Assembly: GCA_031363085.1 (NCBI GenBank)
Contig: JANLTU010000203.1
Coordinates: 11,120-75,119 of the forward strand
DNA: 64,000 nt
Source of the DNA: UBA6921 sp031363085
GTDB lineage: Bacteria > Pseudomonadota > Gammaproteobacteria > SG8-11
Direction: 5' to 3'
Under the pieces are notes generated by a model. The model ran no database searches. It was given only the letters and a program-made list of their open reading frames with translations, and was not told the DNA's origin. The position numbers and the translations under genes are program-made. Of this stretch, positions 1 through 8,514 are shown in pieces (position 1 is the stretch's first letter; the number at the start of each line of letters is the position of its first letter).

Positions 1-1
1 G

Positions 2-1774
2 GGTGTGAATCAATCCAGTGCCGGTGTTGACAAATGCAACAGCATCATCAATTGCCATCTCGCCACCGGTCGCATCGGTAAACCCGGCGCGGGGCCGTTC
101 TCGATCACCGGTCAGCCGAACGCGATGGGCGGGCGCGAGGTGGGCGGATTGGCCAATCAACTTGCCGCGCACATGGACTTCGACGCCACCGCCAACATCG
201 AGCGTGTGGCGCGTTTTTGGAGTGCGACGAACATCGCGCGCAAGCCAGGACTCAAGGCGGTGGATTTATTCGACGCGATTCACGCCGGCGGTGTCAAAGC
301 GGTTTGGATCGTCGCGACCAATCCGGCGGTGAGCTTGCCGGATGCGAATAAAGTGCGTGCCGCGCTGCAAAAATGTGAATTCGTGGTGGTGTCCGATTGC
401 GTGCGCGCAACCGACACAACGCAATACGCACATGTGCTGTTGCCAGCCGCCGCCTGGGGTGAAAAAGACGGTAGCGTAACCAATTCCGAGCGGCGCATTT
501 CGCGGCAACGGATTTTTTTGGACGTGCCGGGAGAAGCCAAGCCCGATTGGTGGATGTTTGCACAAGTCGCGCAACGCATGGGCCACGCGCATGCATTTGG
601 CTACGACACGCCGGCGCAAATTTTTCGTGAGCACGCGCGCTTGTCGGCGTTTGAAAACGAAGACCGGCGCGATTTTAATCTCAGCGGTCTGGCGCAGCTC
701 GACGATGCCGGGTATCGACAATTAGCGCCGGTGACTTGGCCAGTGCATGCGGCGGAGCCGCAGGCGCCGCGCCTGTTCAGCGACGGAAAATTTTTTACGC
801 CCAACCGCAAAGCACGTTTGATTCCAATCACGCCGCGTGCGCCCGCGCATGCACCGGATATCGAGTACCCATTAATTCTCAATACCGGGCGGGTGCGCGA
901 TCAGTGGCACACCATGACGCGCACCGCCAAGGCGCCGCGCTTGAACGCGCACGAAGTGGAGCCCTGCGTCACGCTGCACGCGCGCGATGCACAGCAATGC
1001 GGTGTGCGGGACGGCGCGCTTGCGCACGTCGCCAGCCGGTGGGGCAGCCTGCTGGCGCGCGTGCGGATCAGCGACGAGCAGCGCATGGGCAGCGTGTTCG
1101 TGCCGATCCACTGGAACGATCAGTTCGCGAGCAACGCAACGGTGGATGCGCTGGTCAACCCGGTGGTCGATCCGCTCTCCGGACAACCCGAATCCAAGCA
1201 CACGCCGGTGCGCGTCACGCCCCATGCCGCCGCTTGGTATGGCTTTTTATTGTCGCGACGCTTGCTCGCGGTGCCGCATGTCAACTATTGGGTGCGTGCC
1301 AAAGGGCAGGGCTACTACCGCTACGAACTCGCCGGCGCTGCCAAGCCCGACGACTGGGCCGACTGGGCGCGTGCATTGCTGTGCCACAGCGACGGCAAAG
1401 CAGAGTGGAGCGAGTTCCTCGACAAGCGTGCCGGACGTTATCGGGCCGCGCGCGTGGTCAATAACCAGTTGGAAAGTTGCCTGTTCGTCGCGCCCGACCC
1501 CGCCTTGCCGTCGCGCACCTGGCTGGCGGGACTGTTCGAACAAGAGCTGCTGTCCGATAGCGCGCGCGCCGGGTTGCTGTCCGGCAAACCGCGTCAAGGC
1601 GACAGCGATGCCGGCGAAGTGGTGTGCGCGTGTTTCGGCGTCGGTGGAAAAACCATCCAGCGTGCGATTGAAAACGGCGCCGACAGCGTGGCGGCACTGG
1701 GCGAACAATTGCAAGCGGGCACCAACTGCGGATCGTGTATTCCGGAATTGAAAAAAATGTTGTTGCGGGATTAA
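2..1774 (+). CDS. nasA: Assimilatory nitrate reductase, catalytic subunit, 3' part
   Basis: This is the C-terminal part of a molybdopterin nitrate reductase that reduces nitrate to nitrite in the cytoplasm for nitrogen assimilation. The reading frame runs in from the left edge, and the first codons (GVNQSS) match an internal stretch of the family, so the true start lies outside the window. Motifs typical of NasA are visible: INCHLATGRIGKPG, then GQPNAMGGREVGG, then a molybdopterin-dinucleotide-binding domain at about residues 280-400 of the visible part. The last 50 residues form a BFD-like [2Fe-2S] domain with Cys541, Cys543, Cys575 and Cys578. Such a domain is common at the C terminus of proteobacterial NasA. 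A perfect hairpin follows the stop directly. Confidence 0.93.
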   Translation, partial: GVNQSSAGVDKCNSIINCHLATGRIGKPGAGPFSITGQPNAMGGREVGGLANQLAAHMDFDATANIERVARFWSATNIARKPGLKAVDLFDAIHAGGVKAVWIVATNPAVSLPDANKVRAALQKCEFVVVSDCVRATDTTQYAHVLLPAAAWGEKDGSVTNSERRISRQRIFLDVPGEAKPDWWMFAQVAQRMGHAHAFGYDTPAQIFREHARLSAFENEDRRDFNLSGLAQLDDAGYRQLAPVTWPVHAAEPQAPRLFSDGKFFTPNRKARLIPITPRAPAHAPDIEYPLILNTGRVRDQWHTMTRTAKAPRLNAHEVEPCVTLHARDAQQCGVRDGALAHVASRWGSLLARVRISDEQRMGSVFVPIHWNDQFASNATVDALVNPVVDPLSGQPESKHTPVRVTPHAAAWYGFLLSRRLLAVPHVNYWVRAKGQGYYRYELAGAAKPDDWADWARALLCHSDGKAEWSEFLDKRAGRYRAARVVNNQLESCLFVAPDPALPSRTWLAGLFEQELLSDSARAGLLSGKPRQGDSDAGEVVCACFGVGGKTIQRAIENGADSVAALGEQLQAGTNCGSCIPELKKMLLRD

Positions 1775-1808
1775 TGCTGCGGCGCGAAGACTTCACTTGG
1801 CCGCAGCA
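1775..1808 (+). terminator. Hairpin directly after nasA stop
   Basis: The 9-base arms TGCTGCGGC (1775-1783) and GCCGCAGCA (1800-1808) are perfectly complementary around a 16-base loop and begin right after the TAA stop of nasA. There is no long T tract (TATATTCCT follows), so a factor-independent terminator is only possible. An mRNA-end stabilising hairpin would look the same. Confidence 0.35.
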
Positions 1809-1886
1809 TATATTCCTCTGGAGTCCACTGCTAAACTCAGCAGCAACGACCTCGCATATTCCGAACGTGTTTGAACGCATAGGCCC

Positions 1887-2950
1887 ATGTCCAAACCAGA
1901 ATTAGAAAAATTTTACGAAACCCTCGGCGGTGACGGCGGCCTGCCACTGGAGCCATCCGATCCGTACTACGTTCCCATTTTCGAGCGCATACCAGTCGAT
2001 TTCAGAATCGTATTGGACGCGCTTCGTTGCATTCTTGCAGAACACCAAGGTTGAAGTAGAGGGTCTCGAATTCAAGGGCAAGGTTGCCGAGATTGGTGCG
2101 AAGCTTGGGTTACAACTTAAGACCGAACCCACGCTCAAACATCGGCTGCAAGAAGCGCTACGCGGACATGTGACCGGCTTGGTGAGGGACGCGCGCCTTC
2201 GTGGTCGAGCTGGTCAGCGCGATACGCAAACAAACCGGCGACCCGAACAAAAAAGTCGTTTTGCTGGTCGATTCGGTCGAACAGATTCGCGGTGTTGGCA
2301 GCGAGGCGCAGTTAGTCCACGAAAATGTTGCAAATCTCTTTGCCGGGCATACGGCCAATCTGCAATTTGATCTCTTGCATGTGGTCTACACGGTGCCGCC
2401 GTTTCTTATCCCGCTCGCGCCGAAAGCCGGGCAAAACTTCAGCGGGAACTCGATTGTTTCGTGGCCGAACATTCACGTGCGCGACCGGACCGGAACCCCC
2501 GACGAAAATGGCTTGCGCGTCATGCGCGATATCATCGGGCGGCGTTACCCGAAGTGGGAAAGCGTTTTTTCTGCGGATCAATTGAACCGGCTCGCAACCT
2601 TCTCCGGCGGCGACGTGCGCGATTATTTCCGGGAATGCCTGATCACCCTGATGCTGGACGCGGAGCCCGGCGCACAGGTCAACGACGCCACACTTAAGAG
2701 CGTGGAAGCGCAGTTGCGCAGCGAGTTGTTGCCGATTGCGGCGGAAGATGGCCGCTGGCTGGCGCGCATTCAAAAAAATAAAGATGCGGCACTGGAAGCC
2801 AATGCGAGTCGACCGGACTTGGCGCGCTTCCTGGACTCCAACCTGATCATGAATTACCTGAACGGCGAACCGTGGTACGACATCCATCCGCTGCTGGTGG
2901 CGGAAGTTGACAAATACGCCGGGCCCGATGACACCCGCCCCCCGCCTTAA
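1887..2950 (+). pseudogene. Decayed ATP-binding protein (AAA-like), internal deletion and frameshifts
   Basis: The ATG at 1887 opens a reading frame (SKPELEKFYETLGGDGG...) that matches, from memory, the N terminus of a family of about 400-residue ATP-binding proteins. After about 36 codons (...YVPIFERIP) the family sequence resumes in another frame near 2005 (SYWTRFVAFLQNT...). The segment that should hold the Walker A loop is absent. A second break lies near 2192-2197, where DARL continues out of frame while the original frame goes on as ARAFVVELVSAIRKQ. The remainder, to 2950, is intact: VVLLVDSVEQIRG resembles a Walker B strand, followed by NIHVRDRDGTP-like and SGGDVRDYFRE sequence. Without a P-loop the product could not bind ATP normally. 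The gene lies 112 bp after nasA and overlaps the next ORF. Function is unknown. Confidence 0.7.
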
Positions 2951-3515
2951 CCGCGACGGCGAGGCCGTATGGCGGCGCTTCAAACTGCACCTGGAATGGT
3001 CGGAGCATTTCGCGCTGGTTTTCATTTTTAACGCCGACCCGCGCGTCACCGAGGTTTTCCGCGAGCGCTTGGCGGACATCCACCGTGCCCGCGTCACCCG
3101 CATGCGCCGCTTCGAATGTGCTGATCCCGCCGAGTTGGCCGACTCGCTGTTGCCCAAATTGTTAACTACCGGCGCCATCACGCTCGACGCGCCGTATTGG
3201 GTCGATCTGTCGCTGCATGCCGAAGCACCTTGGCGCGCTGCGCGGATGAATTTTCTGGCGCGGCTCAACGAACAGCGCGAGTCGCTGCGCCGGCGCCTGC
3301 TCAAGGACGTGGGCGAAACCCCCGCAGCGCTGCGCGACCTGTCGGTGTCGCTGAACGACGTTGGAGGCGTGGCGCAGGCGCTGGCGCGCTGGGACGAGGC
3401 ACGCACAGCGTATCGCGATGCGTTGGCCGTCGCCGAGATGCTGGCGCAGGCAATGCCGCAGGACGACGACTATCGAAACCTGCGTGCAAGTTTTGCGCGT
3501 TCCCAGCGCTCCTAA
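2928..3515 (+). CDS. TPR-type partner protein, probably truncated
   Basis: The 195-codon frame begins at an ATG that overlaps the end of the preceding ATPase remnant; a TTG at 2907 in the same frame is an alternative. The first 125 residues (EAVWRRFKLHLEWSEHFALVF...) resemble a conserved N-terminal module that I recall in tetratricopeptide proteins paired with such ATPases. One TPR-like unit follows (LSVSLNDVGGVAQALARWDEARTAYRDAL split across two helices), and the protein then ends abruptly within a second unit. Relatives usually carry many TPR copies and a longer middle, so this copy is probably shortened. It likely belonged to one two-gene module with the ATPase. The stop lies inside a dispersed repeat, which may have created the present C terminus. 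Confidence 0.6.
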   Translation: MTPAPRLNRDGEAVWRRFKLHLEWSEHFALVFIFNADPRVTEVFRERLADIHRARVTRMRRFECADPAELADSLLPKLLTTGAITLDAPYWVDLSLHAEAPWRAARMNFLARLNEQRESLRRRLLKDVGETPAALRDLSVSLNDVGGVAQALARWDEARTAYRDALAVAEMLAQAMPQDDDYRNLRASFARSQRS

Positions 3516-3617
3516 TTCCATTGCCAGTTTAAAACGCGACTAGGCGGCTGCCGCAGACAGTGCAGTTGCACATCAAGGCGGGGCAACAACGTATCGTTTT
3601 AAATTGGCAATGGAATC
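3513..3617. repeat. Dispersed palindromic repeat, family A, copy 1
   Basis: The ends are inverted: TTCCATTGCCAGTTTAAAAC near 3516-3535 and its near-complement around 3595-3617. The core contains GCCGCAGACAGTGCAG and CAACAACGTATCG. A related sequence occurs at 60784-60869, sharing CAACGTATCG followed by TTNAATTGG.AATGG. Both copies touch the 3' end of a minus-strand gene (nhaD here, rep there). It could be a non-autonomous mobile repeat or a transcript-end element; two copies cannot decide this. Confidence 0.6.
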
Positions 3618-3619
3618 AA

Positions 3620-4921
3620 TTAAAACAAACGCTGGTTGATCCACAAATGCACCGCGATGCTGCCCGCGTAGCCCAGCGCAATCGCCGGTGTCCACTTCAA
3701 GTGCGAGAAGAAAGTGTAAGTGCCGCGCGCCTGGCCCATCAACGCCACGCCCGCTGCCGAACCGATGGACAACAAACTGCCGCCCACACCGGTGGTGAGC
3801 GTGATCAATAACCACTGCCCGGTGGACAGGTCCGGATTCATGTCGAGCACGGCGAACATCAAGGGAATATTGTCAAGCACCGCCGAGACGAGGCCGATCA
3901 GCACGTTCGCGGTGGTCGCACCCAGGTCTTGATATAAGAAATGCGAGACGGTGTCGAGGTAGCCGATGAAGCCCAGCGCGCCGACGCACATCACCACGCC
4001 GTAGAAAAAAAACAGCGTGTCCCACTCGACGCGTGCGATGTTGCGAAACACGTCGAACGGCGCAGCATCGCTTTTTTTGTGGGCGCGGCCGTGGGTGACG
4101 CGCAGAAAATAGCCGAAGAATTTTAAGTAGGCGAGGCCGGTCATCATGCCGATGACCGGCGGCAGATGCAGGTAGTGATGGAAGGCCACGGCGGTGCCGA
4201 TGGTCAGAAAAAACAAGGCGACCATGCGGCGCGCGCCACGTTTCAGCATGGGCAGCGCGGGTGCCGGCGGCGGCCGGCCGTTGGGCACGGCAACGTGCAT
4301 CAGCGCGGCGGGGATCAGGTAATTTACGGCGGCGGGAATGAACAAATTGAAGAAGCCGAGAAAATCCACTTTGCCTTTTTGCCAGACCATCAGCGTGGTG
4401 ATGTCGCCGAACGGCGTGAACGCGCCGCCGGCATTGGCGGCGACCACGATGCTGACGCAGGCGATGCCGACGAAACGCGGATTGTCCGCACCCACCGCCA
4501 GCACCACGGCGCACATCACCAGCGCAGTGGTGAGGTTGTCGGCCACGCCGGAAATGAAAAACGCCAGCACGCCGGTGATCCAGAATAATTGTCGATACGA
4601 GAACCCGCGCTGCGTGAGCCACACGCGCAAGGCTTCGAAGACGCCGCGTTCTTCCAGCGCGTTGATGTAGGTGATGGCGGCGAGCAGGAACAACATCAAC
4701 TCGCCGAAGTCCAAAAGCTTCAGGCGCACCGCCGCAGCCACGGCGTGCTGGTCGCCGTTTTGCGCATAGGCCCAAGCGATCAGCGCCCAGATCACCCCGG
4801 CCGCCAACACCACCGGTTTGGACTTGCGCAGATGGGTAAATTCTTCGGCGATGACGGCGAGATAGGCGAGCACGAACAGCGCGAGTGCAAGGTAGCCGAC
4901 AAAGTGGTTGTTAAGCTGCAT
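3620..4921 (-). CDS. nhaD: Na+/H+ antiporter NhaD
   Basis: This is a 433-residue inner-membrane protein with about twelve hydrophobic segments that exchanges sodium for protons and supports salt and alkaline tolerance. It fits the NhaD branch of the ion-transporter superfamily: GVADNLTTALVMCAVVLAVG, then the glycine/alanine stretch NAGGAFTPFGDITTLM, and a second repeat-like region VSAVLDNIPLMFAVLDM and GVGGSLLSIGSAAG. The paired DN-containing hairpins (ADNLTT and LDNIPL) are characteristic of this superfamily. Length matches the family. It is transcribed alone, with a dispersed repeat directly downstream of the stop and a divergent lipoprotein gene upstream. Confidence 0.92.
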   Translation of the reverse strand: MQLNNHFVGYLALALFVLAYLAVIAEEFTHLRKSKPVVLAAGVIWALIAWAYAQNGDQHAVAAAVRLKLLDFGELMLFLLAAITYINALEERGVFEALRVWLTQRGFSYRQLFWITGVLAFFISGVADNLTTALVMCAVVLAVGADNPRFVGIACVSIVVAANAGGAFTPFGDITTLMVWQKGKVDFLGFFNLFIPAAVNYLIPAALMHVAVPNGRPPPAPALPMLKRGARRMVALFFLTIGTAVAFHHYLHLPPVIGMMTGLAYLKFFGYFLRVTHGRAHKKSDAAPFDVFRNIARVEWDTLFFFYGVVMCVGALGFIGYLDTVSHFLYQDLGATTANVLIGLVSAVLDNIPLMFAVLDMNPDLSTGQWLLITLTTGVGGSLLSIGSAAGVALMGQARGTYTFFSHLKWTPAIALGYAGSIAVHLWINQRLF

Positions 4922-5086
4922 GGTTTATTTTGCGATTGCCGTTATGATTTGGATGCGTCAGTGGGGAGGGGCATCAAGCTTCGTGGCGCGCAAACGATAT
5001 TCTGGTAGCGGCATTCTTGAAGACGAGTGGGTCAGTGTGATTCGAATCACGAAAGCGCAGCACTCATGCGAATAGGTCAAAGGATT

Positions 5087-5713
5087 ATGAACCAGATCAT
5101 GCTTGGCGTAACGCTGTCCTTGCTATTAATGAGTGGCGTCACCGCGTGCGCGGTGTTGGACAATACCGCGCACTTAAGCGCGAATATGAGGCGCATCAAT
5201 TTGCCGCGCTGTGTGCTCGGCGGCGCCACAATCGCCGCCGACTGCACGGTGAAAGTGTTTGACGGCAATGCCCTCGCGGCGGCGCAGCGCGACGAGCAGG
5301 GCGCGTGGTTCATCCTGGTGAGTAACGAGTCGGTGATCGCTCCGCGCATTGCGGTTTACAGCGCGCCGGGTTACGAACCGCAAATTCAGGCCACTCGGCT
5401 CGGCGTGCGCGACGATGAACAGATGGTATTGAAAGCCAAGAGCGACTCGCGCGGCGGTTATCTCGCCGGCGTCGTGTTCAAGAAGACGGATGAAAAAATG
5501 ACGGGCGGCGTGTGCGGGATTGAAAACTTTATCGCGAACAAAACCGTCATCATCACGTTTGGCCGTGCCCGTTTTACCGCCACCACTGACAATATCGGAA
5601 GTTTTCAGATGGGATTACCCGGCGGCCGCTATATGGTTAATGTCGACGGCGACAGCCGCGCAGTCGACGTGCCAGAAGATGACACCATGTTCGTTGTGGT
5701 GCCGGTGAAGTGA
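5087..5713 (+). CDS. Predicted lipoprotein, unknown function
   Basis: The chosen start is the ATG at 5087, preceded by AAAGGATT. It gives a short signal peptide ending in the lipobox VTAC (Cys at residue 21); an ATG at 5066 in the same frame is possible. The 208-residue product has no domain that I recognise. The mature protein has two portions rich in beta-strand-forming residues, the second (RARFTATTDNIGSFQMGLPGG) resembling the carboxypeptidase-regulatory-like fold of surface proteins. It lies 18 bp upstream of the metalloprotease gene with a ribosome site between them (TAGGAG), so the two probably form an operon. A role as periplasmic or outer-membrane partner of that enzyme is inference only. 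Confidence 0.75.
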   Translation: MNQIMLGVTLSLLLMSGVTACAVLDNTAHLSANMRRINLPRCVLGGATIAADCTVKVFDGNALAAAQRDEQGAWFILVSNESVIAPRIAVYSAPGYEPQIQATRLGVRDDEQMVLKAKSDSRGGYLAGVVFKKTDEKMTGGVCGIENFIANKTVIITFGRARFTATTDNIGSFQMGLPGGRYMVNVDGDSRAVDVPEDDTMFVVVPVK

Positions 5714-5731
5714 AACTCTAGGAGTAGAAGT

Positions 5732-7420
5732 ATGCGTCGCGGGATAGCAGTGTTCGTTAGCATGGTGTCGTTGCTGTGGCAGGTTGGTGCACACGCTGCG
5801 ATTGACTGGGATGCCAAGTTACGTGCGGAATTGCAGCCACAACACGCCAGTATTGCGGCCGGCATAGCGGCACTCAGCACCGAAACTACCGTGCAACCCA
5901 TCCGTCATCTGTCGCCGTTGCTCGCCGCCGCACGAGTGCACTGGAGTGAGCTGAGCGAAGAGACCCGCGCGCTGGTACGTCCCTGGATGTTGCGGCCGAC
6001 CAGTTCCGGTCCGTCGTACGAAAAACCCGCCTGGGTATACCCGCCCACGGCCACTGTCAGTGTGCGAGTAACTGCTCATTTCAGAATTCATTTCCTGGAT
6101 AAACAGACTTACCCCAATGGAGCAAATGCCGCAACGCAACTGTTTGTGAAGTCCGTGGCGGACGTATTAGAGGAGGTATGGGCGAAGGAGAATAGCCTTG
6201 GCTATGCCGCTGTGCCGCCGGATACCGCTGCCCTGGACAATGGCGGTGGTGACGCCTATGACGTGTATCTTACGAACCTGGGTCCAGACGGCTATTACGG
6301 ATATGTTCAGCCCGAAGACTATAGCAATGAACTGGGCCGTCCCCATGGCGCTTACAGCTACATGGTGTTGGATAACGACTACACCGACCCCATATTCAAT
6401 AGCGCTGCCGACCCTGTGTTGCCGATCAAAGTAACGGTGGCGCATGAATATTTTCACGCGATCCAGCTTGGTTATTCACTTGGGGAAGACGCGGCCTTTG
6501 CGGAACAAACCGCGACGTGGATGGAAGATGTCGTATATCCGGATATCCACGATAATTACCAATATCTCGGCGAGGTCTATACCGACATCGACGGCAACGG
6601 TCGATATACGGCAGGCGAGCCCTATGCTGACCGCAATGGTAACGGCCGGCGCGATGTGGGGAGTTCCAATTACCCGGAAGCGCCGCTCGATGCGTTTGAT
6701 GAGCCTAAGCGAGTGCAGTACGGTCGCTTTGTTTGGATTCACTATCTGACGCAAAACTACGGCGAGGCTGTGATCCGCAGTATCTGGGAGCAGTTCTCGA
6801 AATCCCCTGGCGATTCCTACGCGGCAATCAATGCGGTATTGCAGGCTAAGGGGAAGACGCTCGCACGGGTATACCAGGATTATGCGACCTGGGGTTACGA
6901 CAAGAGTTTGTTCACTAATGGAAGCAACTATCCGCTGGTATTGGTTGATCGTTCTCAGAGCGGCAGTTCCGCAGCATTTTCTTCGCAGGAGTCACCGGCG
7001 CTTAAGTCACTCTCCAGCACTACACCACAGTTGCATTTGTCCACGGTGTATAGCCAGATTGTAAATCCGAGTGGCGGATATAGCTTCAGCAGCAGTGGTG
7101 GTGGTACGGCGGAACTTACGGTGCTGGTTGACTACGGCAGCGGTTCGTTGCAGCACCAGATAGTCACGTTGAGCGGCGGCAGCGGCACGTGGGTAACGCC
7201 GTCCGGCGCGGTGAAAGCGATCCTGGTAATTTCCAACGTATCCGCTTTCAATAATGGGATGAGCTGGAATTTTTCGAGCGGCATTGCACCCGCTACGAAG
7301 AAATCAGGCAAGGGTGAAATTGATGCTTGGTTTGTGTTGCTGTTAGCAATGAGTAGTGCATTTTGTTATCGGCGCCGAATTCAGGTGCTTCAGGCGCCGA
7401 GTTCAACTCAGGCTTTGTAA
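5732..7420 (+). CDS. Secreted zinc metalloprotease with C-terminal membrane anchor
   Basis: This 562-residue protein starts with a Sec signal peptide (cleavage near AHA at about residue 22). A gluzincin-type zinc site is visible: HEYFH at residues 238-242, with Glu258 (FAEQTA) as likely third ligand. It resembles the MXAN_6640-type putative metalloproteases. Next come two tandem DxDGNG-type calcium loops (DIDGNGRYTAGE from residue 285 and DRNGNGRRDVG), as in EF-hand or dockerin loops. The C terminus has a short polar linker, a hydrophobic span (WFVLLLAMSSAFCY) and an arginine cluster (RRR). This three-part layout resembles GlyGly-CTERM, MYXO-CTERM or JDVT-CTERM sorting signals, although neither a GlyGly nor a PEP motif is present. 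The end overlaps the 3' end of the convergent epimerase gene by 13 bp. Confidence 0.8.
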   Translation: MRRGIAVFVSMVSLLWQVGAHAAIDWDAKLRAELQPQHASIAAGIAALSTETTVQPIRHLSPLLAAARVHWSELSEETRALVRPWMLRPTSSGPSYEKPAWVYPPTATVSVRVTAHFRIHFLDKQTYPNGANAATQLFVKSVADVLEEVWAKENSLGYAAVPPDTAALDNGGGDAYDVYLTNLGPDGYYGYVQPEDYSNELGRPHGAYSYMVLDNDYTDPIFNSAADPVLPIKVTVAHEYFHAIQLGYSLGEDAAFAEQTATWMEDVVYPDIHDNYQYLGEVYTDIDGNGRYTAGEPYADRNGNGRRDVGSSNYPEAPLDAFDEPKRVQYGRFVWIHYLTQNYGEAVIRSIWEQFSKSPGDSYAAINAVLQAKGKTLARVYQDYATWGYDKSLFTNGSNYPLVLVDRSQSGSSAAFSSQESPALKSLSSTTPQLHLSTVYSQIVNPSGGYSFSSSGGGTAELTVLVDYGSGSLQHQIVTLSGGSGTWVTPSGAVKAILVISNVSAFNNGMSWNFSSGIAPATKKSGKGEIDAWFVLLLAMSSAFCYRRRIQVLQAPSSTQAL

Positions 7421-8415
7421 AACCCGCGATACCAATCCACGAAGCGCTGTATTCCCGACTCAATCGTTGTTGCAGGCTTGTAGCCGACGTCTTGCTCCAG
7501 GGCTTCGATGTCGGCGTAGGTCGCCGGCACATCGCCCGGCTGCAGCGGCAGGAAGTTGTACTGCGCTTTTTTGCCTAAGCAGCTCTCCAGCGTTTCAATG
7601 TATTTCATCAATTCCACCGGTTGGTTGTTGCCGATGTTGTACAGCCTATAGGGCGCGTTGCTGGTGGCGGAATCCGGGTCGTCGCTCGACCATGCGGGAT
7701 TGGGTTTGGCGACGTTATCCAAGGTGCGGATGACGCCTTCGACGATGTCGTCGATGTAGGTGAAGTCGCGTTTGTGTTTGCCGTGGTTGAACACGTCGAT
7801 GGGCTTGCCGGCGAGGATGTTCTTGGTGAACATGAAAAGCGCCATGTCTGGACGACCCCAGGGGCCGTACACGGTAAAGAAGCGCAGGCCGGTGGTCGGC
7901 AGCCGGTATAAATGTGCGTAGGTGTGCGCCATCAACTCGTTGGCTTTCTTGGTCGCCGCGTACAGGCTGACCGGGTGATCGACATTGTGATGCACCGAAA
8001 ACGGCATGTGAGTGTTGGAGCCGTACACCGAACTACTCGACGCGTATACCAAGTGCTCCACGCCATTATGACGGCAGCCTTCCAGAATATTGGTGAAGCC
8101 CAGGATGTTGCTTTCGATGTAAGCATGCGGATTTTGCAGTGAATAACGCACGCCCGCTTGCGCGGCGAGATTGACCACTTTGTGCGGCTGGTACTTCTTG
8201 AAAGTTGCTGCCATCGCCGCGCGGTCTTCGATATTGATGCGCACGTCGGTGAAATTTTTGTGATCCTGCACGCGCGCCAGTCGCGCCTGTTTGAGGGTGA
8301 CGTCGTAGTAGTCGTTGAGGTTGTCGATACCGATAACTTCATCGCCGCGTGCTAGCAAACGGATGGCCAGTGCATTACCAATAAATCCGGCGGTGCCGGT
8401 GACTAGAATTTTCAT
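7408..8415 (-). CDS. UDP-glucuronate 4-epimerase-type NAD-dependent epimerase
   Basis: This 335-residue extended short-chain dehydrogenase/reductase probably interconverts UDP-glucuronate and UDP-galacturonate in the cytoplasm. The NAD-binding motif GTAGFIG lies at residues 7-13, followed by DNLNDYYD, which is typical of this family. The catalytic YxxxK is visible as YAATKKA, after the serine-rich stretch VYASSSSVYG. FFTVYGPWGRPDMA is the conserved substrate-side segment. It is the last gene of a minus-strand run of nucleotide-sugar genes. Its substrate UDP-GlcA would be supplied by the UDP-glucose dehydrogenase encoded two genes upstream. GDP-mannose dehydratase is less likely given the motifs. 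Confidence 0.88.
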   Translation of the reverse strand: MKILVTGTAGFIGNALAIRLLARGDEVIGIDNLNDYYDVTLKQARLARVQDHKNFTDVRINIEDRAAMAATFKKYQPHKVVNLAAQAGVRYSLQNPHAYIESNILGFTNILEGCRHNGVEHLVYASSSSVYGSNTHMPFSVHHNVDHPVSLYAATKKANELMAHTYAHLYRLPTTGLRFFTVYGPWGRPDMALFMFTKNILAGKPIDVFNHGKHKRDFTYIDDIVEGVIRTLDNVAKPNPAWSSDDPDSATSNAPYRLYNIGNNQPVELMKYIETLESCLGKKAQYNFLPLQPGDVPATYADIEALEQDVGYKPATTIESGIQRFVDWYRGFYKA

Positions 8416-8433
8416 TTAATCCTCTGGTTGAAA

Positions 8434-8500
8434 GAATGTTGAAAGTTGAATGCTTAATGGAGGTGTGCGCGCAGCGCACGCTTGAATTCAACATTCAACA
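8434..8500. repeat. Dispersed inverted repeat, family B, copy 1
   Basis: The unit GAATGTTGAAAGTTGAATGC, then GTGTGCGC-GCAGC-GCAC, then TTGAATTCAACATTC is palindromic overall. A diverged copy lies at 48604-48664 (GAATGTTTGATGGTGAATGC, then TGTGCGCTGGGCGCAC, then CTGAATTAAAC). Both lie in short gaps between co-directional minus-strand genes. It may be a mobile palindrome or an intercistronic RNA hairpin. Confidence 0.5.
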
Positions 8501-8514
8501 TGCAAAATTTTCTT

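Noticed and set aside
2312..3406. Long minus-strand open frame of 364 codons
   Set aside because: It lies antisense to the ATPase/TPR module, has an arginine/serine-rich composition and no recognisable motif, as expected for a shadow of GC-rich coding DNA.
7330..7420. PEP-CTERM tail on the metalloprotease
   Set aside because: The span-plus-arginine layout fits, but there is no Pro-Glu-Pro motif before the span, so it is not claimed as an XrtA substrate.
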